Assembly: GCA_030765735.1 (NCBI GenBank)
Contig: JAVCBZ010000010.1
Location: forward strand, 1 to 20,201
Direction of reading: 5' to 3'
Length of the DNA stretch: 20,201 bases
Source: Candidatus Susulua stagnicola
GTDB lineage: Bacteria; Omnitrophota; Gorgyraeia; Duberdicusellales; 4484-171
In this document: positions 1 to 7,299 of the stretch, piece after piece
How positions within the stretch are numbered: the stretch's first letter is position 1
How the letters are laid out: each line of letters begins with the position of its first letter
The notes under the pieces: generated by a model
Database searches by the model: none
The model's input: only the letters and a program-made list of their open reading frames with translations
Told to the model about the DNA's origin: nothing
Made by a program: the position numbers and the translations under genes

Positions 1-1354
1 CACTGCCAATTCCTAAAGGATCATCAAAATCTGAATCAGGAAGATTAGGTAAATCAATACCACATTCTTTAATCATACTTGCTAATTCTCGAGTAGTTAA
101 GGCATAATCAACATCCTTAAACCCTGAGTCTTTCATTTCCGGACGTTCACATTCAAATTTCTTTGCTGAACAAGGCATCAAAGAAACACTAACGATATCC
201 TTAGGACCAATATTATTACGCTTTGCATACCAAGTTTTAACTATTGTGCCAAACATCTGCTGAGGAGATTTACAGGTAGAAACATGATCAAGCTTATCAG
301 GATAAAAATGTTCTATATACTTAACCCAACCAGGAGAGCAAGAAGTAATCTGTGGTAATTTGATGTCCTTATTTTTATCTACTAAAGCTTTTTTAAGCCG
401 CAGGAGCAACTCCGTGCTCTCTTCCATAATAGTCAAATCGGCAGTAAAATTTGTATCAAAAACCTTATTAAAGCCTATCCTCTTAATAGCTGTATTAAGT
501 TTCTTAGTAACGCTTGTTCCTGCCGGAAGGCCAAATTCCTCTCCAATTGCTGCCCGAGGACTAGGAGCAGTTTGAATAATTACATGCTTTGTAAGATCGT
601 CAATTGCATCCCAAACATCTTGAGCCGGATCTTTAGCCTTTAAGGCGCCGGTAGGACATCTATTTATGCACTGTCCACAGTTAATACAAACAACATCATT
701 AAGTGATTTATCTAGATAAGTTTCAATTTTAGTTTTAGCGCCTCTGTTTATTGCCTCAAGAACACCTACTTCCTGAAGATCAATACAAGTCCTCACGCAA
801 CGCCGACATAACACACATTTATTCATATCACGTATAACTGAATAGCTAGATTCATCTTTTTTATATCTTGGACTTTCAAGGTGTCCAAATTTATAAGTTG
901 TTATACCATAATCTTTTGCTAACGATTGCAACTCACAGTTATTATTTCTGGCACATGAATAACATTCTCCGTAATGGTTTTTTAATAAAAGATGAATTAT
1001 ATTTTGCCGTGCGCGCCTTACGCGAGAAGAATAAGTTTTTACGTTTATCGAATTAAAAATAGGGTAAGAACATGAAGCTTGAAGAGTGCGTTCTCCTTCT
1101 ACATCTACCACGCATACTCTACAAACGCCTGCAAGGCATAAATCATCATGCTGACAAAGAGTAGGTATTTTTATATTCACCTTTTTGGCTGCTTCTAAAA
1201 TAGTCGTACCTATAGGCACCCTAACTTCTATATCATCAATTTTAACCGTTATGTTAGCACCAATAACGCCTTTTTTAACTTTTCCTATTTCCTGTCGCCT
1301 CTGGCTTATCGGAGCTCTTGATGTATCTTGGGCAAAAGTTTTTTTCTTAGCCAT
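1..1354 (-). CDS. hndD: [FeFe] hydrogenase catalytic subunit (HndD/HydA-like), 3' end outside window
   Basis: Catalytic subunit for reversible H2 production or oxidation, here with NuoE/NuoF-type partners that exchange electrons with NAD(P)H in the cytoplasm. The 451 visible residues show, in order, a plant-type [2Fe-2S] domain (C67, C78, C81, C95), the His-ligated cluster (H127, C131, C134, C140), two [4Fe-4S] ferredoxin motifs (C180/183/186/190 and C223/226/229/233) and the start of the H-cluster domain: L1 as TSCSPGW (337-343) and L2 as MPCSAKKFE (393-401). The third H-cluster motif would lie beyond position 1 and cannot be checked. The start is ATG at 1352-1354, with AAGGAG about 10 bases upstream, and it overlaps the end of the NuoF-like gene by 8 bases, suggesting translational coupling. 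The second Cys of the classical TSCCP motif is Ser, and Cys361 occurs in STCKSPQQM. The family assignment is secure. The symbol is by analogy; hydA is equally valid. Confidence 0.95.
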   Translation of the reverse strand, partial: MAKKKTFAQDTSRAPISQRRQEIGKVKKGVIGANITVKIDDIEVRVPIGTTILEAAKKVNIKIPTLCQHDDLCLAGVCRVCVVDVEGERTLQASCSYPIFNSINVKTYSSRVRRARQNIIHLLLKNHYGECYSCARNNNCELQSLAKDYGITTYKFGHLESPRYKKDESSYSVIRDMNKCVLCRRCVRTCIDLQEVGVLEAINRGAKTKIETYLDKSLNDVVCINCGQCINRCPTGALKAKDPAQDVWDAIDDLTKHVIIQTAPSPRAAIGEEFGLPAGTSVTKKLNTAIKRIGFNKVFDTNFTADLTIMEESTELLLRLKKALVDKNKDIKLPQITSCSPGWVKYIEHFYPDKLDHVSTCKSPQQMFGTIVKTWYAKRNNIGPKDIVSVSLMPCSAKKFECERPEMKDSGFKDVDYALTTRELASMIKECGIDLPNLPDSDFDDPLGIGS

Positions 1355-2552
1355 TAAATGTTTTCTCCTTTATTTGATGTTTTGATATTTTGTATTCCTT
1401 CTTGAAATTATTGATTATTGACATAAAAGGTTTCGGACTTGACTGCCCTAAACCGCACTTTGAAGCAAGCTGCATAGTCTCTGCCAATGATAACAAATCA
1501 TCCAGATATTTTTGGGAGCATTCCCCTTTTCGTATAATCTCTAATCCTTCCAGTAAAACAGGAATACCTTCTCGACAAGGAGTACACTGACCACAAGATT
1601 CATCTTTGAAAAATGTTAAAAAGTTATTCGCTACTTCAAGCATATTGCGATTTTGGCCAAAAACAATAATTGCCCCTCCGGTTGAGAAATCCTCAAAACA
1701 TATCTTCCTATTAAAGCCTGTTTTAGGTATACATTCTCCTGAGGCACCTGCAGATACTGCTTTTACTGCCTCAGCCTGAGCAATTTTAAGTAAACTGTTA
1801 ATTGTAGTTCCAAATTCTATTTCATATACTCCGGGTTTTTTACAATCACCTGATACACTTATCAATTTACTGCCTGCTGACTTTTTTGTTCCGATAGATT
1901 TAAACCATTCTGAACCCTTTTTAATTATATGAGGAATATTAACAAACGTTTCTACATTATTCAATACTGTAGGGCATCCGTTATAACCCGTATTAACCGG
2001 AAAAGGCGGCTTATTTCTCGGTTCACCACGATTGCCCTCAAGAGATTCTATAAGCCCTGTTTCTTCACCACAAACATAAGCTCCTAAACCTAACCTTATT
2101 TCTATATTAAAATTAAAACCTTTTCTGCTCATTATGTCTTTTCCTAATGCATTATCTTTCTTCATATCATTTAAGATATCATCGAGCAAAGGTACAAAAG
2201 ATTTATACTCACCTCTTAAATACAAAAATCCTTTATCTGCCCCAACTGCAAAAGCAGCTATAACCATACCCTCGAACATAAGCTTAGAATATTCTGTTAA
2301 TATAAGCCTATCTTTAAATGTTCCTGGTTCTCCTTCATCGGCATTACAAACCACATATTTTCTATCTGATTGTGCAGCCGCAACAAGATTCCATTTCACT
2401 CCCGTAGGAAACCCTGCTCCACCACGACCCTTAAGGGTAGAATCTCTTATCTCACCAAGTACGCCAACCCTATTTATCTTAAAGGCCTGCTTAATACCAG
2501 CATATTCTTGTATATCGCTAAAAATAACTAAGCTTTTCTTATCTTTCTGCAT
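1347..2552 (-). CDS. hndC: NuoF-like NAD(P)H/FMN subunit of the hydrogenase (HndC/HydB-type)
   Basis: Flavoprotein subunit that takes electrons from or gives them to NAD(P)H through FMN and passes them to iron-sulfur clusters of the hydrogenase. The 401-residue protein has the FMN/NADH-binding glycine motif GRGGAGFPTG (42-51), the ADEGEPGTFKDR segment (71-82), RGEY (113-116), the CGEETGLIESLEG block (161-173), a SLBB-like region around 230-300 and the C-terminal [4Fe-4S] ligands C320, C323, C326 and C366. It lacks the N-terminal thioredoxin-like [2Fe-2S] domain and the C-terminal 2[4Fe-4S] ferredoxin domain of classical bifurcating HydB/HndC (about 600 residues), so it is closer to complex I NuoF in size. 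The start is ATG with AGGAG 6 bases upstream. It lies between the NuoE-like and catalytic genes, and its stop overlaps the next start. Confidence 0.93.
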   Translation of the reverse strand: MQKDKKSLVIFSDIQEYAGIKQAFKINRVGVLGEIRDSTLKGRGGAGFPTGVKWNLVAAAQSDRKYVVCNADEGEPGTFKDRLILTEYSKLMFEGMVIAAFAVGADKGFLYLRGEYKSFVPLLDDILNDMKKDNALGKDIMSRKGFNFNIEIRLGLGAYVCGEETGLIESLEGNRGEPRNKPPFPVNTGYNGCPTVLNNVETFVNIPHIIKKGSEWFKSIGTKKSAGSKLISVSGDCKKPGVYEIEFGTTINSLLKIAQAEAVKAVSAGASGECIPKTGFNRKICFEDFSTGGAIIVFGQNRNMLEVANNFLTFFKDESCGQCTPCREGIPVLLEGLEIIRKGECSQKYLDDLLSLAETMQLASKCGLGQSSPKPFMSIINNFKKEYKISKHQIKEKTFNG

Positions 2553-2575
2553 ATTACTCTCCTAGTTGTCTTTAA

Positions 2576-3052
2576 TTATTTAATTTCTTTAATTATATCC
2601 TTAACCTTCTTCGGTGTAATATTCCCAATCAATATTCCATCTATTAGGGCAGCTGGGGCTTTATCACACATTCCTATGCAACCAGTCTCTTCAAGCGTAA
2701 ATTTATTATCCTTAGTCTTCTCGCCCATTTTTATACCTAAGACTTTTTCAAATTCTTTTTCGACTTTTTTGCTACCAGCCATTATATTAGGCATACAGTT
2801 GCTTATACGTATAATATGTTTTCCCTTCTTCTTAGTTGTTAAGAAAGAATAAAATGTAATGACGGAATAAACTTCAACCGGATGTATATCCAACCTATCA
2901 GCAACAGTTTGCATATCATTATCTGGTATATAGCCTTTTTTATCTTGTATATCTTGCAAAAGAGGTAGAAGCTGCGAACGTGTATCATCGCAGATTAAAA
3001 CTTCTTTTCCATCTTTGGTTATCCTTTTACTCACAGCACATTGCTTCGCCAT
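2576..3052 (-). CDS. hndA: NuoE-like thioredoxin-fold subunit of the hydrogenase (HndA/HydC-type), one cluster ligand missing
   Basis: Small electron-transfer subunit of NADH-linked hydrogenases and complex I, normally carrying one [2Fe-2S] cluster in a thioredoxin-like fold after an N-terminal helical domain. The 158 residues match the family's length and pattern: the helical part contains KKGYIPDNDMQTVADRL (38-54) and VYSVITFYSFL (61-71), and the second ligand pair is C125 and C129 in GCIGMC. The first pair should be C-x4-C but reads C86-x4-Met91, so only three of four ligands are present. The bases around the change read clearly in frame, with no sign of frameshift. ATG at 3050-3052 follows an AGGAAGG ribosome-binding site. 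It sits 13 bases after the receiver gene and 23 bases before the NuoF-like gene. Whether the cluster still forms is unknown. Confidence 0.92.
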   Translation of the reverse strand: MAKQCAVSKRITKDGKEVLICDDTRSQLLPLLQDIQDKKGYIPDNDMQTVADRLDIHPVEVYSVITFYSFLTTKKKGKHIIRISNCMPNIMAGSKKVEKEFEKVLGIKMGEKTKDNKFTLEETGCIGMCDKAPAALIDGILIGNITPKKVKDIIKEIK

Positions 3053-3065
3053 ACCTTCCTGCCCC

Positions 3066-3440
3066 CTATTTATTTTTTATTAATTTGTCTACCTTATTAA
3101 TAAGCTGTTGCGGACTTATTGGTTTTTCAAGAAAATCCGTACAAGGTAATACTTCGCTACATTTACCATATTCGTAGCCGGTAACTTTACTTACACCACT
3201 TAACATTACTATCGGGGTTTTTATACCCTTCTTCTTAAGCCTTGCCGCTAAAGCGATACCATCATCAGCCTCTTCCATCATTATATCCAGAAAAATTAAA
3301 TCAAAATTTTCATTGGAAATATCTTTTTCGGCGGCCTTAACATCATAGACTAAAAAAACATCATGCCCTTTTAACTCAAGCACAACTTTGCTTGCTGCCA
3401 AAAATTCCTTATCATCATCTACCATCAAAATTCTTGACAT
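3066..3440 (-). CDS. stand-alone CheY-like response-regulator receiver
   Basis: Single receiver domain of 124 residues with no output domain. The acidic pocket (D8, D9), phospho-acceptor D52 in IFLDIMM, S81 in VMLSG and K106 in LEKP are all in place, so it should be phosphorylated by a histidine kinase; none is encoded in the window. The start ATG at 3438-3440 follows an almost consensus AGGAGGT site. It is the first gene after a strong promoter and leads straight into the hydrogenase subunits, which suggests it signals redox or H2 status or regulates hydrogenase output through protein contact. That role is inference; receiver-only proteins have many partners. Confidence 0.93.
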   Translation of the reverse strand: MSRILMVDDDKEFLAASKVVLELKGHDVFLVYDVKAAEKDISNENFDLIFLDIMMEEADDGIALAARLKKKGIKTPIVMLSGVSKVTGYEYGKCSEVLPCTDFLEKPISPQQLINKVDKLIKNK

Positions 3441-3469
3441 TATTACCTCCTGTTAAATTACTCATTGGC

Positions 3470-3485
3470 TATATTTACAAATATA
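3470..3485. promoter_or_regulatory. palindrome over the hydrogenase transcription start (possible operator)
   Basis: The 16 bases form a perfect inverted repeat, TATATTT-AC-AAATATA, 7-base arms around a 2-base centre. It lies 4 bases downstream of the -10 box and covers the expected initiation site, a classic repressor position. It does not match the Rex consensus TTGTGAA-N4-TTCACAA. In AT-rich DNA a 7-base palindrome can arise by chance, so only position supports function. Confidence 0.4.
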
Positions 3486-3488
3486 AAC

Positions 3489-3517
3489 ATAATACCTTCT
3501 CGTTTTTTGTCTGTCAA
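3489..3517 (-). promoter_or_regulatory. sigma70-type promoter of the hydrogenase operon
   Basis: On the minus strand, TTGACA (3512-3517) is followed after exactly 17 bases by TATTAT (3489-3494), a near-consensus housekeeping promoter. Transcription would start near 3482, giving a leader of roughly 40 bases before the receiver ATG at 3440. It lies in the 103-base gap after the last heptosyltransferase gene, so the hydrogenase genes can be expressed independently of the LPS operon. No hairpin-plus-T-run terminator is visible in that gap, so read-through is also possible. Confidence 0.85.
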
Positions 3518-3543
3518 AAGAAACTTTAGGATAATTTGAAAAT

Positions 3544-4572
3544 TTATTCCGTAAGTAATGTTATTGCTCTATCTGCTACTTCCTGAGGAGTAATCTTGCG
3601 AAGACAAAGAAAATCTTTTACACAATTATGAGCTAAACATTTAATACAACCAGCATCTTTATGGAAACAAAAACTCTTTTTCCCTTTTGGCCCCCATCGT
3701 AATGGTGAAAGACCATGGTCATTTCTACCAAAAATAGAAATTACCGGAGTATTAAAACTATCTGCAATGTGCACTGGACCAGAATCATTAGAAATAAAAA
3801 GAGCTGCTTGCTTAAGCAAAACTCCTAATTCTGGAACATTCAAGCTTCCCCGTAAATCAATGACTCCGGTTTGACCAACTAATTCCTCTCCAAACTTTCT
3901 TTCTTCTTGTGAAGTTATTATAATTATCTTAAAACCTAACTTTTCCCTTAACAATTTAATCACCATTTGAAAGTTTTTCTGTGGCCAGCGTTTAGAAGCA
4001 CAGGAGGCTGAAGGATGTATAACAATAAATTTATCGTCCTCCTCTACTCCTTTGCTTTTTAACAATTGTTCTACCCTTGTTCTAGCTTCAGGAATAATTG
4101 GAAAGTATGTGTCCTTATTCTTAATCAGTATGTTTGCCTCTCTTAAAAGGTCTAAAGTATATTCTAGCTCATGTTTCTTACCTTCTTGTTTTAAATGCTT
4201 AATTCTTTTAGTAAGCAATATGCCCATTTTTCTATCCCAGCCTATTCTCTCAGGAATTCCAGCCAAAAAAGTAATTAAATGAGTTCTATTTGTAGGATGC
4301 AAAATAAATACAAGATCAAACTTCTTCTTTCGTAAATAAAAAGCAAAGATAATTGACGCCCAAAGACTATTTTGTTTTCCATATTTATCGTAAACAATAG
4401 TTTCATCTAACTCGGGATTTCCTTCTAAAGCACCTCGAGTGTAGGGCCGACAAATAAAAGCAATATATGCTTTGGGAAAAACAAGACGTAAATTATTAAT
4501 TACTGGTGTAGATAAAATAACATCCCCTAATCTATCTGTACGAACTATTAAAATCCTATTTGGTTTTTTCAT
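3544..4572 (-). CDS. GT9 family heptosyltransferase (LPS core type), copy 1
   Basis: Glycosyltransferase family 9 enzyme, expected to transfer heptose from an ADP-heptose donor to LPS core or a related glycan at the inner face of the cytoplasmic membrane. The 342 residues show the N-terminal LGD (15-17) carrying the family's catalytic Asp, HPSAS...KRWPQ (186-198), ITSQEE (219-224) and the donor-binding block NDSGPVHIA (262-270) followed by VISIFG. A C-terminal cysteine set C309, C312, C317, C323 is shared with the other GT9 modules here. The start overlaps the upstream GT9 gene by 17 bases and has no good ribosome-binding site, implying coupled translation. It is the last gene of the long LPS block. 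The exact sugar and acceptor cannot be read from sequence. Confidence 0.9.
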   Translation of the reverse strand: MKKPNRILIVRTDRLGDVILSTPVINNLRLVFPKAYIAFICRPYTRGALEGNPELDETIVYDKYGKQNSLWASIIFAFYLRKKKFDLVFILHPTNRTHLITFLAGIPERIGWDRKMGILLTKRIKHLKQEGKKHELEYTLDLLREANILIKNKDTYFPIIPEARTRVEQLLKSKGVEEDDKFIVIHPSASCASKRWPQKNFQMVIKLLREKLGFKIIIITSQEERKFGEELVGQTGVIDLRGSLNVPELGVLLKQAALFISNDSGPVHIADSFNTPVISIFGRNDHGLSPLRWGPKGKKSFCFHKDAGCIKCLAHNCVKDFLCLRKITPQEVADRAITLLTE

Positions 4573-5491
4573 TTTTTAGTATTTTTTCTATAGCATTAAT
4601 AACATCTTGGGATGATATCTTCATACATTCGTTATTACGATTACATTTTGCCATCTCACAAGGCAGACAATCTAATTCCTCTTTTCGCAAGACTATAGAA
4701 TTTTCTGAACGCGGATATGATCTTTCATAACTAGTTGGACCAAAAAGACAAACTACTGGCAAATCAAGATAACTTGCAATATGAGTAATACTTGAGTCAA
4801 CCCCTAAAAGCAAACGTGCATACTTCTTAAGTAGGTAAAAAACATCTCTAGGGTTAGTTTTACCAACTAAGTCGATAACTCCTTGTTGAGTAAGTATATC
4901 TTTATAGAACTCTCTATCTTGCTCCTGACCCAGGATAACAACCTTTTGCTTATTCCCAAAATATGAAACTACTTCTTTTAAATTAGGATAAGAATATTGT
5001 TTTATACTTGAGCGTGAACTGCAAGCAATGAATATAACTTTTTCTTTATCTAGGAAATCCCATTTATTTTTTTGATTGTTTTCAAGGATAAAATTACTTT
5101 TTTCACAAATTTTATTAGGAGCAAGTTTGCTGATCAAACTAAGATATTTATCAACTATATGAACTTTATTAGAAAATTTACGAATAAAAGGTGTTCTTAT
5201 TCTTACAGCTAAAACAACTGGGAGAAAAGAATTCTTTAAGTCAGCAATCAAATCATACTTGCCCCATAAACAAAAGCAAAACTTTATCTTAACCCTTAAC
5301 TTCCAAGATTTATCAAATAAAATAACTTGGTCAACAAAGGTATTCCCCTTAAAAAAGTCATATGTTCCTGGTGAAGCAATGGCTGAAATACTAGCTTGAG
5401 GATAATTTGAATGCAATCTATCTAACACCCCTAACCCAATGATTGCATCGCCCAAATTTGTAGGAAAATTTATAATTATTTTTTTAACCAT
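4556..5491 (-). CDS. GT9 family heptosyltransferase-like protein, divergent copy 2
   Basis: Second of three consecutive GT9 genes, 311 residues, the shortest of them. LGD (13-15) and VDSSITHIA (231-239) with VVCLFGPTS correspond to the family's N-terminal catalytic and donor-binding motifs, and the C-terminal cysteines C275, C278, C283, C289 are present. It departs from its neighbours: the usual KRWP segment is replaced by IKQYSYPN (163-170), and the Gly of DSGP is Ser. It may therefore use a different donor or acceptor, or have lower activity. It overlaps both neighbours (8 and 17 bases), fitting one coupled unit. The fold assignment is secure; the heptosyltransferase function is inferred. 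Confidence 0.86.
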   Translation of the reverse strand: MVKKIIINFPTNLGDAIIGLGVLDRLHSNYPQASISAIASPGTYDFFKGNTFVDQVILFDKSWKLRVKIKFCFCLWGKYDLIADLKNSFLPVVLAVRIRTPFIRKFSNKVHIVDKYLSLISKLAPNKICEKSNFILENNQKNKWDFLDKEKVIFIACSSRSSIKQYSYPNLKEVVSYFGNKQKVVILGQEQDREFYKDILTQQGVIDLVGKTNPRDVFYLLKKYARLLLGVDSSITHIASYLDLPVVCLFGPTSYERSYPRSENSIVLRKEELDCLPCEMAKCNRNNECMKISSQDVINAIEKILKNEKTK

Positions 5492-6506
5492 TATCTAGTA
5501 TATTTCTAACGTGAGAATAAACTTCTTCAACAGCTAATTCCTTTAAACAAACATTATCCTGACAGTCAAGTTTATAGCAAGGTATCTGACAACCAACGTC
5601 TTTCTTAACAACTGTAACAGCTCTTCCTAACGGCTTTGTCATTTCAGCTGAAGTAGGCCCAAAAATAACTAAAGTATTCACCCCTAACGATGCTGCCAAG
5701 TGTGCTGGTCCAGAATCATTAGAAATAAAAATTTTTAAATTTTTTATTAGGGCTCCTAGCTCTTTAAGATTTGTCTTGCCACAAAAATTAAAAGCATTTT
5801 GTTTCATCATGCCCTGAATTTCCTCAACAGCTAATCGTCCTGCTTCTGTTCCAATGAAAATAACTGCGGCCTTAAAATCTACTGCTAAAGAATCAGCTAA
5901 TTTAGCAAAATATTCTTTTGGCCAACGCTTAAGATCCCAATTAGCTAAAGGATTCATACCAACAAGACAATCGTATTCTCTTTTTATTGGTTCTAAATCG
6001 CGACTAACCTTATTCTTAATATTTTCAGGAATAAAGAAACTAGGAAATTTATCTTCAATAATAATACCATTTTTTTCAAAAAGATATAAATAACGATCTT
6101 GACGATGGACTACACCTATGAGAGGTTCTATTTTTTTATTTAGAATAAAATAATTCTTAAATCTTCGATACCCAATTCTTAATCTTATACCAGCTAAAAA
6201 ACAAATAAGTGCCTTAGTGAAAGAACGATGTATAAAAAAACATGTATCAAACTTATTTCTTCGTAAGAAATAAATAAATTTTAATTTAGCAAGAAAACTT
6301 TTATGCTGTTTTTTTTCATCAAAAACTATCACCTGATCAATATAAGGGTTGTCCTGAAAAACTTCTCGGACTCTCCCAACAACCATCACCCCTAAATAAG
6401 AATCAGGAAACTTCTTTTTTAAAGCCTTAAAAGCTGGGGTAACAAGCAAAGAATCGCCTAACCAATTAACGCTAACAATTAAAATTCTTTTGATCTTATT
6501 TTTCAT
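5484..6506 (-). CDS. GT9 family heptosyltransferase (WaaF-like), copy 3
   Basis: The most typical ADP-heptose:LPS heptosyltransferase of the cluster, 340 residues. It carries NWLGD (14-18), a NPLANWDLKRWP segment (185-196), FIGTEAG (217-223), FCGKTNLKELG (241-251) and NDSGPAHLAASLG (263-275) with VIFGPTS. The C-terminal cysteines are C306, C310, C315 and C320. It resembles WaaF (heptosyltransferase II) most, but a WaaC or unrelated hexose role is not excluded. It follows the deacetylase gene by 22 bases and overlaps the next GT9 by 8 bases. ATG at 6504-6506 lacks a strong ribosome-binding site. Confidence 0.9.
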   Translation of the reverse strand: MKNKIKRILIVSVNWLGDSLLVTPAFKALKKKFPDSYLGVMVVGRVREVFQDNPYIDQVIVFDEKKQHKSFLAKLKFIYFLRRNKFDTCFFIHRSFTKALICFLAGIRLRIGYRRFKNYFILNKKIEPLIGVVHRQDRYLYLFEKNGIIIEDKFPSFFIPENIKNKVSRDLEPIKREYDCLVGMNPLANWDLKRWPKEYFAKLADSLAVDFKAAVIFIGTEAGRLAVEEIQGMMKQNAFNFCGKTNLKELGALIKNLKIFISNDSGPAHLAASLGVNTLVIFGPTSAEMTKPLGRAVTVVKKDVGCQIPCYKLDCQDNVCLKELAVEEVYSHVRNILDNG

Positions 6507-6528
6507 ACAACTGAATACTATAGGTTAA

Positions 6529-7299
6529 TTAATTAGGGTTCTTGGGTTTTCTAAAGGCATTATAAAATCCGCTTAATTTAGCCCACAATCTAAAATCCAA
6601 ATCACGATTAGTAATTTTAATTCTCCTTAAAGCAAAACGGTCAAGTTGACGAGAGAATCCTCTATTAGTTGCGCAAGCACATAAATACCCTGCCTCCTCA
6701 ACATCGTTTAAAATTTCCTTGCTAAACCCTCCTATTGGATAGGAAATTAGTTCAACATTTTTCGAAAACATATCTTCTAATACTTTCTTTGATTCAAAAA
6801 TTTCTTTTTTTATCCTCATCCTATCATAATCCGGCAAATAAGCATGGGTTAAGGTATGAGAACCAATGTCAACTCTCCTTGTATCATCATCCAAAAAAGA
6901 TACAATATTTTCTCTTTTCAAGAAACTATCTTTGCCAATTTCCTCAGCAATAAGAAAAACAGTCATTGGATAGCCAAACTCTTCTAAAATGTCAATAGCC
7001 TTTGAATTATCTTCATACCCGTCATCAAAAGTTATAACCACTAAATTACGCGGTATTTTTTTACCATCTTTAAGCAAAGAACAATAGTCGGAAAGAGAAA
7101 TTACTTTATATTTATTATTCTTAATAAATTCCATTTGTTTACGAAAAACTATTGAACTTACTGCAGCGTAAGTATCTACTCTAGTCTTGTCTATAGAATG
7201 ATACATAAATATTGGCGTTACATAATTACAATTAAGATAAATCCAGAATGAACCTAAAATTAAAATAATTAAAAGAACAAATACTTTTATTCTTTTCAC
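6529..7299 (-). CDS. membrane-anchored polysaccharide deacetylase (NodB/CE4 family)
   Basis: Carbohydrate esterase family 4 enzyme, expected to remove N-acetyl (or O-acetyl) groups from a glycan on the outer side of the cytoplasmic membrane. An N-terminal hydrophobic stretch (about residues 5-25) looks like an uncleaved signal anchor. CE4 motif 1 is TFDDGY (about 90-95, with the metal-binding Asp), motif 2 is SHTLTH giving H-x3-H (about 148 and 152), and motif 3 is SYPIGG (about 186-191). I place the start at GTG 7297-7299, which has AGAGG 7 bases upstream and overlaps the previous stop as TAGTG. An in-frame TTG at 7303-7305 would add two residues but is too close to the ribosome-binding site. 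Its position among glycosyltransferases suggests trimming of the same surface glycan. Confidence 0.88.
   Translation of the reverse strand: MKRIKVFVLLIILILGSFWIYLNCNYVTPIFMYHSIDKTRVDTYAAVSSIVFRKQMEFIKNNKYKVISLSDYCSLLKDGKKIPRNLVVITFDDGYEDNSKAIDILEEFGYPMTVFLIAEEIGKDSFLKRENIVSFLDDDTRRVDIGSHTLTHAYLPDYDRMRIKKEIFESKKVLEDMFSKNVELISYPIGGFSKEILNDVEEAGYLCACATNRGFSRQLDRFALRRIKITNRDLDFRLWAKLSGFYNAFRKPKNPN

Noticed and set aside
1531..1546. Second copy of the TTAGAGAT palindrome, suggested by ATCTCTAATCC
   Set aside because: Only half an arm is present, within conserved NuoF coding sequence, with no inverted partner nearby.
2134..2565. 143-codon plus-strand open frame
   Set aside because: Fully antisense to the strongly conserved NuoF-like gene; a shadow frame with no recognisable domain.
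3470..3485. Rex-type redox operator
   Set aside because: The palindrome does not fit TTGTGAA-N4-TTCACAA in either arm, so only an unnamed operator can be proposed.
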